Shown in pieces: positions 16,329-25,961 of a stretch of 55,728 bases of DNA (position 1 is the first letter of the stretch; the number at the start of each line of letters is the position of its first letter). The notes under the pieces are model-generated. The model was not told the DNA's origin. It was given only the letters and a program-made list of their open reading frames with translations, and made no database searches. The position numbers and the translations under genes were made by a program. The stretch is from contig CAMMWP010000007.1 of assembly GCA_946500615.1 (NCBI GenBank), positions 1-55,728 of the forward strand, written 5' to 3'. The stretch is from an uncultured Clostridium sp. Lineage in GTDB: Bacteria; Bacillota; Clostridia; TANB77; CAG-508.

Positions 16329-17438
16329 ATGAAGAAAAAAATTTTAATTGTGTTAAGTATAGTCGTGATTTTAATAGTATTGACATATGGAATAATCGTA
16401 TATGTAGATTATCATAAAACCATAAATGGAGAATTACCTGTTTTTGCAAGACTTTCTGACAATGGTAAATATCAAGGATTAGGATATACGGTTGAAGTTA
16501 GTTATTATCCTAATACAGATAGTATTGAAAAAATAGACATGAAATTTTGGGGTAAACAAATAGCAGGAATAGTACAATATATTGAAACATCAAATGAAGA
16601 AAAGGTTATTATTGAAAATGGAACGATACAAAATGAAAATAAGATAGATGCCTTTATGGAAAAAGTAGATAATGGAGATACAGCTAATTTACAGATATTA
16701 GTCATAGAGGAGAGAGAAGAAGACTACATACAAGTGGAATTTATACAGGGAAAACATGAAAACCAAACAGATTCAGAAGGAACAAATACAGTAAATATGC
16801 AAGTACCAAGTAGTCATGCAACATCGGAAGAATATCAACAATTTTATGGGTATTATAAGATAACAATAAATGGAGAAGAAACAGGAAGATATGATGTTTT
16901 ACGTTGGAAAATGAAAACAAAAACAAAAGATAATATTGTTCAAGTTATTATGGAGCCATATCTCATAGAAATAACAGAAATGCCAATAATTTGTGAATAT
17001 ACGTTAGAAAGTTCAGCATATAAGAAAATGTTTGAATTAACATATGAGGCTAGAAAAGATATGGGTGTAAAAACAGTGGCACAAATTAATCAATTTGATA
17101 ATATAGATTTTGGTATATATACCATTGCAGGAGATGTTACGATTACTGTAGAAGAGGATATGGTATATTCTTTAGAAGAAGCACTAGCGCAACATGTTAT
17201 CACAGTTCAAGATATACTAGATCAGATTCAACAGGATGAAAAATATGGATTTTGCCAAAAAGCTTATTATAGTGATGGGGGAAGTGCAGAATATCTATAT
17301 TCAGATTATACGATATTAAAATATAATACATTAGATGGTAATAAAGATTTAATAATTGGTATGAAAGGTTCTATTATGAAATATGTAAATGAGAGTGGAT
17401 ACAGAACAAAAAATGTTATAAACAGTGAAAATGTTTAA
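16329..17438 (+). CDS. Membrane-anchored extracellular protein of unknown function
   Basis: A 369-residue protein with MKKK and one hydrophobic segment (about 4-26), then a long soluble part. There is no lipobox Cys, so it is probably a membrane-anchored protein and not a lipoprotein. The first half has beta-rich stretches (YTVEVSYYPNTDSIEKIDMKFWG); the end has YYSDGGSAEYLYSDYTILKYNT and GNKDLIIG, a pattern I have the impression recurs in conserved hypothetical proteins of Bacillota, without a name I can assign safely. A GGAAAAGGTGG ribosome site precedes ATG. It is 22 bp after the membrane-fused sigma factor, so the two are probably co-expressed and may form a signalling pair. Confidence 0.8.
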   Translation: MKKKILIVLSIVVILIVLTYGIIVYVDYHKTINGELPVFARLSDNGKYQGLGYTVEVSYYPNTDSIEKIDMKFWGKQIAGIVQYIETSNEEKVIIENGTIQNENKIDAFMEKVDNGDTANLQILVIEEREEDYIQVEFIQGKHENQTDSEGTNTVNMQVPSSHATSEEYQQFYGYYKITINGEETGRYDVLRWKMKTKTKDNIVQVIMEPYLIEITEMPIICEYTLESSAYKKMFELTYEARKDMGVKTVAQINQFDNIDFGIYTIAGDVTITVEEDMVYSLEEALAQHVITVQDILDQIQQDEKYGFCQKAYYSDGGSAEYLYSDYTILKYNTLDGNKDLIIGMKGSIMKYVNESGYRTKNVINSENV

Positions 17439-17501
17439 GAAATCCAACTATTGTTTCAACAAAATGGAATTTTGTGATATACTATAATTGGGTGAGAAAA
17501 A

Positions 17502-17631
17502 ATGGAATTATTGAAAAGGAAAATAGATAAATTTTTGATAGATAGGATTTAACAATAAATTTTATACATTTCCATATTTTATGACCTTTCTGTTAAAACG
17601 ATATTTGAGAGAAAAAAATTACTTTATATGA
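17502..17631 (+). pseudogene. Possible remnant of an AAA ATPase gene (two short ends only)
   Basis: A 16-codon frame with start at 17502 reads MELLKRKIDKFLIDRI and stops; it resembles the first residues of AAA/DUF4143-type ATPases (LKRKIDxFLxDW). In another frame 17560-17631 reads FYTFPYFMTFLLKRYLREKN and ends in TGA, which would suit a protein C-terminus. GGTGAG precedes the start. I infer a gene that lost its interior. The match is from memory of the family, so confidence is low. Confidence 0.3.
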
Positions 17632-17653
17632 AAGTATAGAGTAATTTTTTGTT
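17612..17653 (+). terminator. Intrinsic terminator before ogg
   Basis: AAAAAATTACTTTATA pairs with TATAGAGTAATTTTTT around a short loop, ending in a T run. It lies between the gene remnant and the glycosylase gene. Confidence 0.7.
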
Positions 17654-17687
17654 ATGTGATATAATTTAAGCAAAATAGGAGTGAAAC

Positions 17688-18557
17688 ATGAAAGAACAAC
17701 AATATATATTAAAAAATCCAGAAACATTTAACTTAAAAGACATATTTGAATGTGGACAATGTTTTCGTTGGAACAAACAAGAAGATGGAAGCTATACAGG
17801 AATATGGAAAGAAAACGTCGTAAATGTAAAGAAAAAAGGGCAAGACTATATATTCTTAGGTATATGTGAAACTGGAAATTTAGAAGACGAGATACATACA
17901 TATTTTGACTTAGACAGAAACTATGAAACAATCAAAGCAGAACTAGCAAAAAAAGATAATTATCTAAAAACCAGTATTCAATATGGAAAAGGTATCCGAA
18001 TATTAAATCAAGATTTATGGGAAACCATTATATCTTTTATTATATCTGCCAATAACAATATACCAAGAATAAAAGGCATTATCGAACGATTATCAAGAAC
18101 ATATGGAAAAGAAATAACATGGAAAGGGAAAAACTATTATACATTTCCAACGCCAGAAGAATTAAAAGATGTTACTGTAGAGGCATATAGAAATTTAGGA
18201 GTAGGGTTTAGAGATATAAGACTATATGAAACAACAAAAATGATACTAGAAGGAAAAATAAACTTAGGAAAATTGCATAAAAATCCTAATACAATAGAAG
18301 TAAGAGATACATTATTAACACTTTCTGGTGTTGGTCCAAAAGTAGCAGATTGTATATTACTATTTTCAGATTTGAAGCGTTTAGAGGTCTTTCCAATAGA
18401 TGTCTGGGTAAGAAGAGTTATGAATGATTTATATATTCAAAATAAGGATGAAACCAAAGTAAGTAAAAGACAAATAGAAGAACTAGCTAAAGAGAAGTTT
18501 GGAGATTTAGCAGGATTAGCACAACAGTATTTGTTTTATTGGAGAAGAGAGGCTTAA
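17688..18557 (+). CDS. ogg: 8-oxoguanine DNA glycosylase/AP lyase, OGG1 type
   Basis: A 289-residue base-excision repair enzyme removing 8-oxoguanine opposite C. The N-terminal OGG-N domain has the FNLKDIFECGQCFRW motif (about 14-28). The helix-hairpin-helix is LLTLSGVGPKVADCILLFS (about 206-224) with the catalytic Lys in GPKVADC, and the catalytic Asp follows in VFPIDVWVRR (about 235). Length and motif spacing match bacterial OGG1-like proteins such as those of Clostridium acetobutylicum. AGGAGTG precedes ATG. No operon partner is obvious; a long palindromic element follows 7 bp after the stop codon. Confidence 0.94.
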   Translation: MKEQQYILKNPETFNLKDIFECGQCFRWNKQEDGSYTGIWKENVVNVKKKGQDYIFLGICETGNLEDEIHTYFDLDRNYETIKAELAKKDNYLKTSIQYGKGIRILNQDLWETIISFIISANNNIPRIKGIIERLSRTYGKEITWKGKNYYTFPTPEELKDVTVEAYRNLGVGFRDIRLYETTKMILEGKINLGKLHKNPNTIEVRDTLLTLSGVGPKVADCILLFSDLKRLEVFPIDVWVRRVMNDLYIQNKDETKVSKRQIEELAKEKFGDLAGLAQQYLFYWRREA

Positions 18558-18564
18558 ACATCTG

Positions 18565-18846
18565 TTTAGTATCCATTTGTGTCCATTTGGGGACGTTTCT
18601 CTTTGAGACATTTTTGGGGTTTGTCCATTTGGGGACGTTTCCCCTTGAGACATTTTTATGTAAAGTTATATAAACTTTATATATGGTATATTTTTTCTTT
18701 TTGTATTTTTAATATAGCAAACATTAGGGATAGTTTTACATAAAAATGTCTCAAGGGGAAACGTCCCCAAATGGACAAACCCCAAAAATGTCTCAAAGAG
18801 AAACGTCCCCAAATGGACACCCAAATGGACACAAATGGATACTAAA
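18565..18846. mobile_element. Long palindromic element (REP/MITE-like), GGGGACGTTTC family
   Basis: The left arm (18565-18664, 100 bp) and right arm (18735-18846, 112 bp) are reverse complements of each other, differing only by an extra 12-bp duplication (TGTCCATTTGGG) in the right arm; the loop is 70 bp. Each arm holds two direct copies of a GTCCATTTGGGGACGTTTC ... TTGAGACATTTTT module. Such G-rich palindromes are much richer in GC than the surroundings. I recall similar modules next to IS200-like Y1 transposases in Bacillota; no transposase is present here, so it would be non-autonomous. It could also act as a terminator for ogg. Confidence 0.75.
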
Positions 18847-18879
18847 TAAACATCCAAAATAAAGTAAAAGGAGAATTTT

Positions 18880-21800
18880 ATGGGATTAAGAATCATCTAT
18901 GGAAAAACAGGAACTGGAAAAAGCAGTCTATGTTTTTCAGAAATAGCAAACGTAATAGAAAAAGAAGAAAAAATATATTACATTACGCCAGAACAATTTT
19001 CATTCACAGCAGAAAAAAAGCTAATGGGCTTTTTAAAAGAAAAAGCTGTCATCAATGCAGAAGTTATCACATTTAGTAGAATGGCAAACAGAGCATTAAA
19101 TGAAATTGGAGGGTGGAGTAAAACAAACTTATCCAAATGTGGAAAAGCCATGCTTATTTATTCTATACTAAGCAAATATCAAAATGACTTTCAATTTCTA
19201 GGAAAGAGTGATGAAAATATAGAAATAGGAATTCAAAGTATAACAGAATTAAAAAAACACGGAATTACAGTAGAAATGTTAGACAAAGAAATAGAAGATT
19301 TAGAAGATAAGTATTTACAAACAAAGTTAAAAGATATTCGATTAATCTACCAAAACTATAATGAACAAATCTCACAAAACTATATAGAAGAGACAGATTT
19401 ATTAGATTATTTAGCAAAAAATATTGAAAATTTAGATTGGATAAAAAACAGTATTATTTATATAGACGAGTTTTCAGGGTACACTGCACAAGAATATGAA
19501 GTTATCAAACAATTTATAAAATATGCCAAGCAAGTGAATATTACCATGTGTATTGATAATCTAGAAATGGAAACAAATCCAGATATAGATGTGTTTTATT
19601 CAAACAAACAGACCCTAAAAAAATTAATCAGAATGATAGATGAAAACAATTTTAAACTAGAAGAACCGGTTAATTTACAAAAGCAATATCGCCTAAAAAA
19701 CAAAGAATTACAAGTATTAAGTGAAAATATATATGCTACAAAATCCACAAAATATGCAGAAACTGTGGAAAATATTCATCTATTTTTAGCAAAAAATAGA
19801 TATTCAGAAATTGAAAATGTAGCAAAATGCATTTGTAAAATGATAAGAGAAAAAAATCTAAGATATAAAGATATAGCAGTTATTACAAAAAACATAGATA
19901 TGTATGCCTCATTAGTAAGAAGCATCTTTGCTAAATATGCTATTCCTGTATTTATTGATGAAAAAAGAGATTTAAATCAAAATGTTATCGTACAATATCT
20001 GCTTTCTATATTTGAAATATTTACGACGAATTACGCAAATGAAGCCATGTTCCATTATATAAAATTGGGGTTTTTAGACATAGAAGATGATGAAATTTTT
20101 CGACTAGAAAACTATTGTACAAAATGGGGAATTAAGCGAAATAAATGGAAAGAAGATTTTAAATATGAAATGGAAGATGAAACAAAAAGACAGGAAATTG
20201 AAAGGCTAAATGAAATTAGACAACAAATCATAGAACCATTGATTACATTAAAAAAGAATATTGACAAAGAAAAAACAGCAATCAATATATCTAAACAGAT
20301 GTATGCATTTTTACAACAACAAAATATAGAAGAAAAGATTTCTAAAAAAATAAAATGGTTAGAAGAAAAGGGACTCATAGATTTAGCAAATGAATATGTT
20401 GAAAGTTATCATATAATTATAGAAATTTTAGATGAAATTGTTTTAGTATTTCAAGAAAATACACTGACGATGGACACATATAGCAAAATTTTAAAAATCG
20501 GGTTAAAAAATAGTGAATTAGGTAAAATTCCAGCGACACAAGATCAAGTAACACTAGGAGATGTAGAAAGAACAAGAAGCCATAAAGTAGAGGTTGTATT
20601 TGTCATTGGGCTAAATGATGGCGTGTTTCCAAGTGTTAATAAAGATGAAGGTTTTTTAAATGATGCAGATAGGGAAAAATTAAAAAATGATGGCATGGAA
20701 TTAGCCAATGGAACATTAGAAAATTTATATGAAGAAAATTTCAATATTTATAAAGTATTAACAACAGCAGAGCAACAAATGTATCTATCTTATGCATCAG
20801 CAGATGGAGAAGGAAAAGCATTAAGACCATCTATTCTAATTCATAAAATTAAGAAAATTTTTCCAAAGCTAGAAGAAGAAAGTGATGTCATTCACAAAAA
20901 ATATGAAATTGTCAATCAAGACATTACATATGAAGAATTATTAGAAAAGGTGTATCAATTAAAAAACAAAGAAAATATAGAAGATTTGTGGTATATAGTA
21001 TATGCATGGTATAAGCAAAATACAAAATGGAATGTAAGGCTAGAACAAGATATGGAAGGGCTAGCATATACCAATATACCAAAAAAACTGAATAAAGAAA
21101 ATATGGATAAGTTATATGGTAATACCTTACATACAAGTATATCTAGATTAGAACAATATAGAAGATGTCCATTTTCCTATTATTTACAATATGGTCTAAA
21201 AGTAAAACCAAAAGAAGAATTAAAAATTCAAAGTTTTAATACAGGGTCTTTTATGCACGAAATGATTGATGCGTTTTTTAAATATGTGCATGAAAATGAT
21301 TTAAATTTGGCAGAATTGGAAGAAGTAGAGATTCAAAAAATTGTTTCTAAATTAATAGATGAAGATTTAGAATTAGCTAAAAATTATATATTCAAAGCAA
21401 CTGTAAAATATAAAATCTTAGTAAGAAGACTAAAAAAGATTGTTAGCAAAGCATTAAAATATATTATTCAAACCTTAATTTATAGTGACTTTACAATTCA
21501 AGGGACAGAGGTCGCATTTGATGCTAAAGGGAAATATAAACCAATTATGCTAGAATTAGAAAATGGGAAAAGAATTGAGATAACTGGAAAGATAGATAGG
21601 ATTGACATTGCAAAAGAAGAGGATGGAAATTATTTAAGGATTATTGATTACAAATCTTCAAGCAAAAATATTGATTTAAATGAAGTATATGCAGGATTGC
21701 AAATACAATTACTAACTTATGCAGATGCTGTATGTAAGGAAGAAGATTTCATTCCAGCAGGAATATTTTATTTTTCTTTGCTAGAACAAATGATAAAAGC

Positions 21801-22239
21801 AGATAAAAAGATATCTGATGAAGAAGTAGAAGAACTGATTAGAAAAAATTTTAAGATGAAAGGATTAATTGTTGCTGATGTAAAAGTTATCAAAATGAAT
21901 GACAATTCTTTGACAACAGGAACTTCTAAAATGGTGCCAGCAGCAATTAGCAAGTCTGGAGAAGTTATTGAAAAGTGGACAAATGGCGTAAAACAGGAGG
22001 AATTTTCTATATTACAAAAATACATTTGTCAAACGATAAAAGAAATTGCAAAAGAAATTTTTAATGGAAACATTGATTTAAAACCATATTATAAAGATGG
22101 AAAAACACCATGTGCGTATTGTGAATACAAATCTATATGTACATTTGATCCAAGAAGAAAAGAAAATACGTATCAATATATTCACAAATTCACAAAAGAT
22201 GATATAATAAGAAAAATGGAAAAAGAAATTCAAGAATAA
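18880..22239 (+). CDS. addB: ATP-dependent helicase/nuclease subunit B
   Basis: A 1119-residue subunit of the AddAB (RecBCD-like) double-strand-break resection complex. Walker A is GKTGTGKSS (residues 8-16), followed by an inactivated-helicase-like body. The C-terminal nuclease shows GKIDRID and IIDYKSS (the RecB nuclease Asp and Lys), and the four iron-sulfur Cys: one in RCPFSYYLQYG and three in CAYCEYKSICTFD near the end. Length is normal. A GGAG site precedes ATG. In most Bacillota addA follows immediately; here two MFS genes follow, so the partner must be elsewhere. Confidence 0.93.
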   Translation: MGLRIIYGKTGTGKSSLCFSEIANVIEKEEKIYYITPEQFSFTAEKKLMGFLKEKAVINAEVITFSRMANRALNEIGGWSKTNLSKCGKAMLIYSILSKYQNDFQFLGKSDENIEIGIQSITELKKHGITVEMLDKEIEDLEDKYLQTKLKDIRLIYQNYNEQISQNYIEETDLLDYLAKNIENLDWIKNSIIYIDEFSGYTAQEYEVIKQFIKYAKQVNITMCIDNLEMETNPDIDVFYSNKQTLKKLIRMIDENNFKLEEPVNLQKQYRLKNKELQVLSENIYATKSTKYAETVENIHLFLAKNRYSEIENVAKCICKMIREKNLRYKDIAVITKNIDMYASLVRSIFAKYAIPVFIDEKRDLNQNVIVQYLLSIFEIFTTNYANEAMFHYIKLGFLDIEDDEIFRLENYCTKWGIKRNKWKEDFKYEMEDETKRQEIERLNEIRQQIIEPLITLKKNIDKEKTAINISKQMYAFLQQQNIEEKISKKIKWLEEKGLIDLANEYVESYHIIIEILDEIVLVFQENTLTMDTYSKILKIGLKNSELGKIPATQDQVTLGDVERTRSHKVEVVFVIGLNDGVFPSVNKDEGFLNDADREKLKNDGMELANGTLENLYEENFNIYKVLTTAEQQMYLSYASADGEGKALRPSILIHKIKKIFPKLEEESDVIHKKYEIVNQDITYEELLEKVYQLKNKENIEDLWYIVYAWYKQNTKWNVRLEQDMEGLAYTNIPKKLNKENMDKLYGNTLHTSISRLEQYRRCPFSYYLQYGLKVKPKEELKIQSFNTGSFMHEMIDAFFKYVHENDLNLAELEEVEIQKIVSKLIDEDLELAKNYIFKATVKYKILVRRLKKIVSKALKYIIQTLIYSDFTIQGTEVAFDAKGKYKPIMLELENGKRIEITGKIDRIDIAKEEDGNYLRIIDYKSSSKNIDLNEVYAGLQIQLLTYADAVCKEEDFIPAGIFYFSLLEQMIKADKKISDEEVEELIRKNFKMKGLIVADVKVIKMNDNSLTTGTSKMVPAAISKSGEVIEKWTNGVKQEEFSILQKYICQTIKEIAKEIFNGNIDLKPYYKDGKTPCAYCEYKSICTFDPRRKENTYQYIHKFTKDDIIRKMEKEIQE

Positions 22240-22270
22240 AGATAAAAATAAAAGACAGAAGAGGAATGAT

Positions 22271-23581
22271 ATGAAAGAAAAAGAAAAAATACAGATGAGA
22301 AAACGAAATATGAAATTATTTCCGATATATAAAACACTTAGTTGGGATTATATATTTTTTTACACGACCAATTTCTTGTTTTTAACACAATGTAAACACA
22401 TCCATCCAGCAGATGTTGTATTAATCGATTCGTTTTATGCCTTATTTGGAATGATTATGCAGATTCCAGCAACATTTGTTATAGAATATTTAGGAAGAAA
22501 AAGAAGCATGATATTTGCAAATTTTTTGAATTGCATTTATATGCTAGTAGTCATGTTTAGTACAAATTTATTTAATTTAATAACGGCAGAACTATTGTCA
22601 TCACTAGCTTTTGGAATTAAAGAATCAGTAGACCCAGCTCTGTTAAATGAATCCATACCGCCTTCTAGATACAAAAGTAAAATTTTTGCAAAAATTAGTC
22701 AAAAGGGAATGGCAAATTATTATATCATTAATGCAGTATCAACTGTATTAGCAGGATTTTTCTATGATATCAATCCATATATCCCGATTACATTATCTTT
22801 TTTCATAACGATCATGGTAACCATCATATCTATGGGATTTATTGAGCCACAGGCGGAGAATAAAAAACACAAAATGCAAGAATTTAACCAGTTAAAGGAA
22901 TTAAAAGATTCTTTTAAATTTATTTTAAAATCAGAGAGATTAAAAGCCTTAATTTTATTTGTAGCAGTATCTGGTGGTGTTATCAGTCTAATGGCAACAT
23001 ATGAAGTCAGTCTATTAGAAAATTTTGATATACCTGCAAAATATTTGTGTATAATTTTTGCAGTACTAGGAATTATTTCGGGAATTATGACAAAACAACA
23101 AGAAAAGTTTCATCAAAAATATAGAAATAAATCTTTGTGTATGTTGTTAGGAAGTATAGGAATAATGATTATAATTGCGGGAATATGTGGTGTGATTGCC
23201 GAACAATACAGTCTATTGATTATATGTATCGTTATAACATATATTGTTAGATATCCCTGCCAAGGTATATATTATTCATTGACAGAGAGATACTTAAGGA
23301 ATTTCTCAAATGAGAAGATAGATACAAAAATATTTACGGCAAAGAATTTCTTAAAAAGCATATTAAGTGCAGTGATTGGTATTATGGCATCTTTTCTATT
23401 AGACAGAATGAATATATCTTATTGTATGATAATTGTAGGTATTTTAACAATGGTATTTACCATATTAATGAGCAAATATATGAAAAAAAGAGTAGGGTTA
23501 AAACCAGAAGAATATACAAAAGAAGAACTTCAATATGATGAATTAAAAAACGAAAGAAAAGAGGAGGAAATCTATGGATAA
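22271..23581 (+). CDS. MFS transporter, first of a tandem pair
   Basis: A 436-residue membrane protein with about 12 hydrophobic helices. The loop EYLGRKRSMIFANF (about 75-88) is the MFS motif between helices 2 and 3, and NESIPPSRYKSKIFAKIS follows helix 4. The substrate is unknown. It is clearly paralogous to the next gene: SWDYIFFY/AWDYLFFY, FLTQ, DPALLNESIPPSRYKS and the end KKRVGLKPEEYTKEELQYDELK are shared. RBS AGAGGAATG lies before ATG 22271, 32 bp after addB. The stop overlaps the next start by 8 bp, so both are made from one message. Confidence 0.88.
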   Translation: MKEKEKIQMRKRNMKLFPIYKTLSWDYIFFYTTNFLFLTQCKHIHPADVVLIDSFYALFGMIMQIPATFVIEYLGRKRSMIFANFLNCIYMLVVMFSTNLFNLITAELLSSLAFGIKESVDPALLNESIPPSRYKSKIFAKISQKGMANYYIINAVSTVLAGFFYDINPYIPITLSFFITIMVTIISMGFIEPQAENKKHKMQEFNQLKELKDSFKFILKSERLKALILFVAVSGGVISLMATYEVSLLENFDIPAKYLCIIFAVLGIISGIMTKQQEKFHQKYRNKSLCMLLGSIGIMIIIAGICGVIAEQYSLLIICIVITYIVRYPCQGIYYSLTERYLRNFSNEKIDTKIFTAKNFLKSILSAVIGIMASFLLDRMNISYCMIIVGILTMVFTILMSKYMKKRVGLKPEEYTKEELQYDELKNERKEEEIYG

Positions 23582-24863
23582 TAAAGAACAAGTGCGAATG
23601 ATGAGAAAGACCAATATGAGAATCTTTCCAACATACAAAAAATTGGCTTGGGATTATTTATTCTTTTATACAATTGATTTTCTATTTCTAACACAAATCA
23701 AAGGAATTAGTGCAGCAGATGTTATGCTAAAAAGCACATTTTATGCATTTTTTGGTATGATTTTACAACTTCCAGCAAATGTTGTGGTAGAGTTTTTAGG
23801 AAGAAAAAATAGTGTTATCTTAGGAAATATTTTAAGCTGTTTGTATATGGTCATTATTATGATGAGTGGGAGCTTGTTTGATTTAATTATTGCTGAATTT
23901 TTCAGTAGTATGTCATTTGCCATAAAAAATGTGGCAGAACCGAGTCTACTAAATGAATCTATTCCACCATCAAGATATAAAAGCCAAATCTATTCTAAGA
24001 TTAGTGCAAAAGGCGCATCTGGATATTATGTATTGAATGCTATTTCAAAAGTGGTTGCTGGTGCATTATTTGTGATAAATGGTTATTTACCAGTTATATT
24101 GTCATTAGCAGTTTTAATCATTGTTACCATTTTATCCATTGGCTTTATTGAACCAATTCAAAAAAAGAAAAAGGGAAATGCTTTAGTGATATATAAAACA
24201 GAAATGCGAAATGTAAAAGACGGATTTACTTTTATATTAAAGTCAGAAAGGTTGAAAGCTTTAATATTATGTGCTTCATTAATATATGCACTATTATCTA
24301 TCTTACAAACATATCATGTAAGTTTGCAAGAGGATATTGGATTATCTTCATTTATGATAGGAATGATTGCAGCAGTAGGTGGACTAGCAAGTTCGTATGC
24401 TTCTAAAAAGCAAGCACAATTTCATAATAAATTTAGAAATCAATCCTTATATACAATATGTATGATACTTTCCATTAGTACAATATTATCCGGTATTTTT
24501 GGCATAGGAGCAGAACAATATATGATCTTATTAGCTTTTATTGTACTTTTGTTTTTGGCATATGATTTTGGAATGGGGATGTTTCATACAATCATTGATA
24601 AATATTTAAGAAATTTTGCAAATGAAAAAATAGATACAAAAATATTTGCCGCATATAATTTATTTAGAAATGTATTTAGAATGTTAGGAACGCTATTCGC
24701 ATCATTTTTGTTAGATAAAATGACAACAGCATATTGTATGATCATTATCGGTATTTTATTTACAATTATTTATTTTTTATTAGGAAAATATATGAAAACA
24801 AGAGTAGGATTAAAACCAGAGGAATATTCTAATGAGGAAAGAAGATATGACGAATTGAAATAA
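23574..24863 (+). CDS. MFS transporter, second of a tandem pair
   Basis: A 429-residue transporter with about 12 helices. EFLGRKNSVILGN is the motif-A-like loop, and EPSLLNESIPPSRYKSQIYSKIS and the final TRVGLKPEEYSNEERRYDELK repeat the preceding protein, pointing to a local duplication. GAGGAGG lies directly upstream inside the previous gene, which it overlaps by 8 bp. The two could form a heterodimer or have diverged in substrate; nothing in sequence decides this. Confidence 0.88.
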   Translation: MDNKEQVRMMRKTNMRIFPTYKKLAWDYLFFYTIDFLFLTQIKGISAADVMLKSTFYAFFGMILQLPANVVVEFLGRKNSVILGNILSCLYMVIIMMSGSLFDLIIAEFFSSMSFAIKNVAEPSLLNESIPPSRYKSQIYSKISAKGASGYYVLNAISKVVAGALFVINGYLPVILSLAVLIIVTILSIGFIEPIQKKKKGNALVIYKTEMRNVKDGFTFILKSERLKALILCASLIYALLSILQTYHVSLQEDIGLSSFMIGMIAAVGGLASSYASKKQAQFHNKFRNQSLYTICMILSISTILSGIFGIGAEQYMILLAFIVLLFLAYDFGMGMFHTIIDKYLRNFANEKIDTKIFAAYNLFRNVFRMLGTLFASFLLDKMTTAYCMIIIGILFTIIYFLLGKYMKTRVGLKPEEYSNEERRYDELK

Positions 24864-24907
24864 AAATTTAATAATGCTAATGTTTTCAAGAAAGGATACT
24901 AAAATGT

Positions 24908-25798
24908 ATGAAAGACTTATCAAATAAAAATGTGATTCACGTAAAAGATAAAACAATCGAATATTTACAATTTAGAAAATTATTAGAATACGGAGATAGT
25001 ATCTATCATGCATATGCATTAGGGATAGATGTAGGATTTAAAACAACAACACCCAATCAAAAATTAGCATTACCAGAAAGAATAGAAATAGCTAAACAAT
25101 CCTATAAAAAATTGTGTAATAGTATAGGAAGTAATGATACACATATTGTACAGGCAAATCAAAATCATACAGATAGCATAAAGATTGTGCAAAAAAAAGC
25201 AAATGTAAATGGACCAGATTTTAGTCTGACAGAAGAAGGGATAGAAGATGGTTTAATGACAAACAAAAGAAATTTAGCATTAGCGACAACCAATGCAGAT
25301 TGTATTTTATTACTATTTTTTGACCCAGTAAAAGGTGTGATTGCTAACACACATTCTGGTTGGAGAGGAACATTACAGAGAATTTCTGTAAAGACAGTTC
25401 GAAAAATGGTAAAAGAATTTGGTAGTAACCCACAAGATATACTATGTTGTATTTGTCCAAGTATTCGAAAATGCCATTTTGAGGTAGAGGAAGATGTAAA
25501 AAATCAGTTTCAAAATGAATTTTTCGATTTAGAAAATGTTAATTTTATAGATATAGAACAAAATAATAAAGAAACGGCCATTCAACTAACAGATTTTATA
25601 GAGGAGACAGAAAAAGATAAAAAATGGAATGTAGATACGGTTCTTATTAATAAAATTCTTTTACAAAGTGAAGGATTAAAACCAGAAAATATTATCGATT
25701 CAGGAATTTGTAGTGTCTGCCATTCAGATAGGATACACTCTTATCGCATAGAAAAGAAAGATTATAATACAGAAACAGCCGTTATAGAATTAAAATAA
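24908..25798 (+). CDS. pgeF: Laccase-domain purine nucleoside phosphorylase (YfiH/PgeF family)
   Basis: A 296-residue multicopper-oxidase-like fold protein; family members act as purine nucleoside phosphorylase/adenosine deaminase and are linked to peptidoglycan fidelity. Conserved blocks are NQNHTDSIKIV, ALATTNADCILLLFFD (Cys ligand), NTHSGWRGT (His ligand), CCICPSIRKCHFEV and the final DSGICSVCHSDRIHSYR. The start is the ATG at 24908; an overlapping ATG four bases earlier is out of frame and soon stops. AGAAAGGA is 10 bases upstream. It is the third gene of a run with the MFS pair. Confidence 0.92.
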   Translation: MKDLSNKNVIHVKDKTIEYLQFRKLLEYGDSIYHAYALGIDVGFKTTTPNQKLALPERIEIAKQSYKKLCNSIGSNDTHIVQANQNHTDSIKIVQKKANVNGPDFSLTEEGIEDGLMTNKRNLALATTNADCILLLFFDPVKGVIANTHSGWRGTLQRISVKTVRKMVKEFGSNPQDILCCICPSIRKCHFEVEEDVKNQFQNEFFDLENVNFIDIEQNNKETAIQLTDFIEETEKDKKWNVDTVLINKILLQSEGLKPENIIDSGICSVCHSDRIHSYRIEKKDYNTETAVIELK

Positions 25799-25830
25799 AA
25801 GCTGACTTTTTAATATATGAAAAATACGTT

Positions 25831-25875
25831 GCACGCAATTTTACTTGGGCAAAATTGGTGCGGAACAATCAAAAT
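25831..25875. repeat. Interspersed hairpin repeat, copy B
   Basis: GCAC-GCAATTTT ... AAAATTGGTGC (25831-25861) forms the same hairpin as copy A with arms shortened on both sides together. Downstream, AAAATGTTATAAATAGAGAA is shared with copy C. It lies 33 bp after pgeF. Confidence 0.6.
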
Positions 25876-25961
25876 GTTATAAATAGAGAAGATGTTGGAA
25901 AAAGACCGCTTTGGTTGATAAAAAATAGGTAACAATTAATAAAAAGAAGGATGTAATAAAA

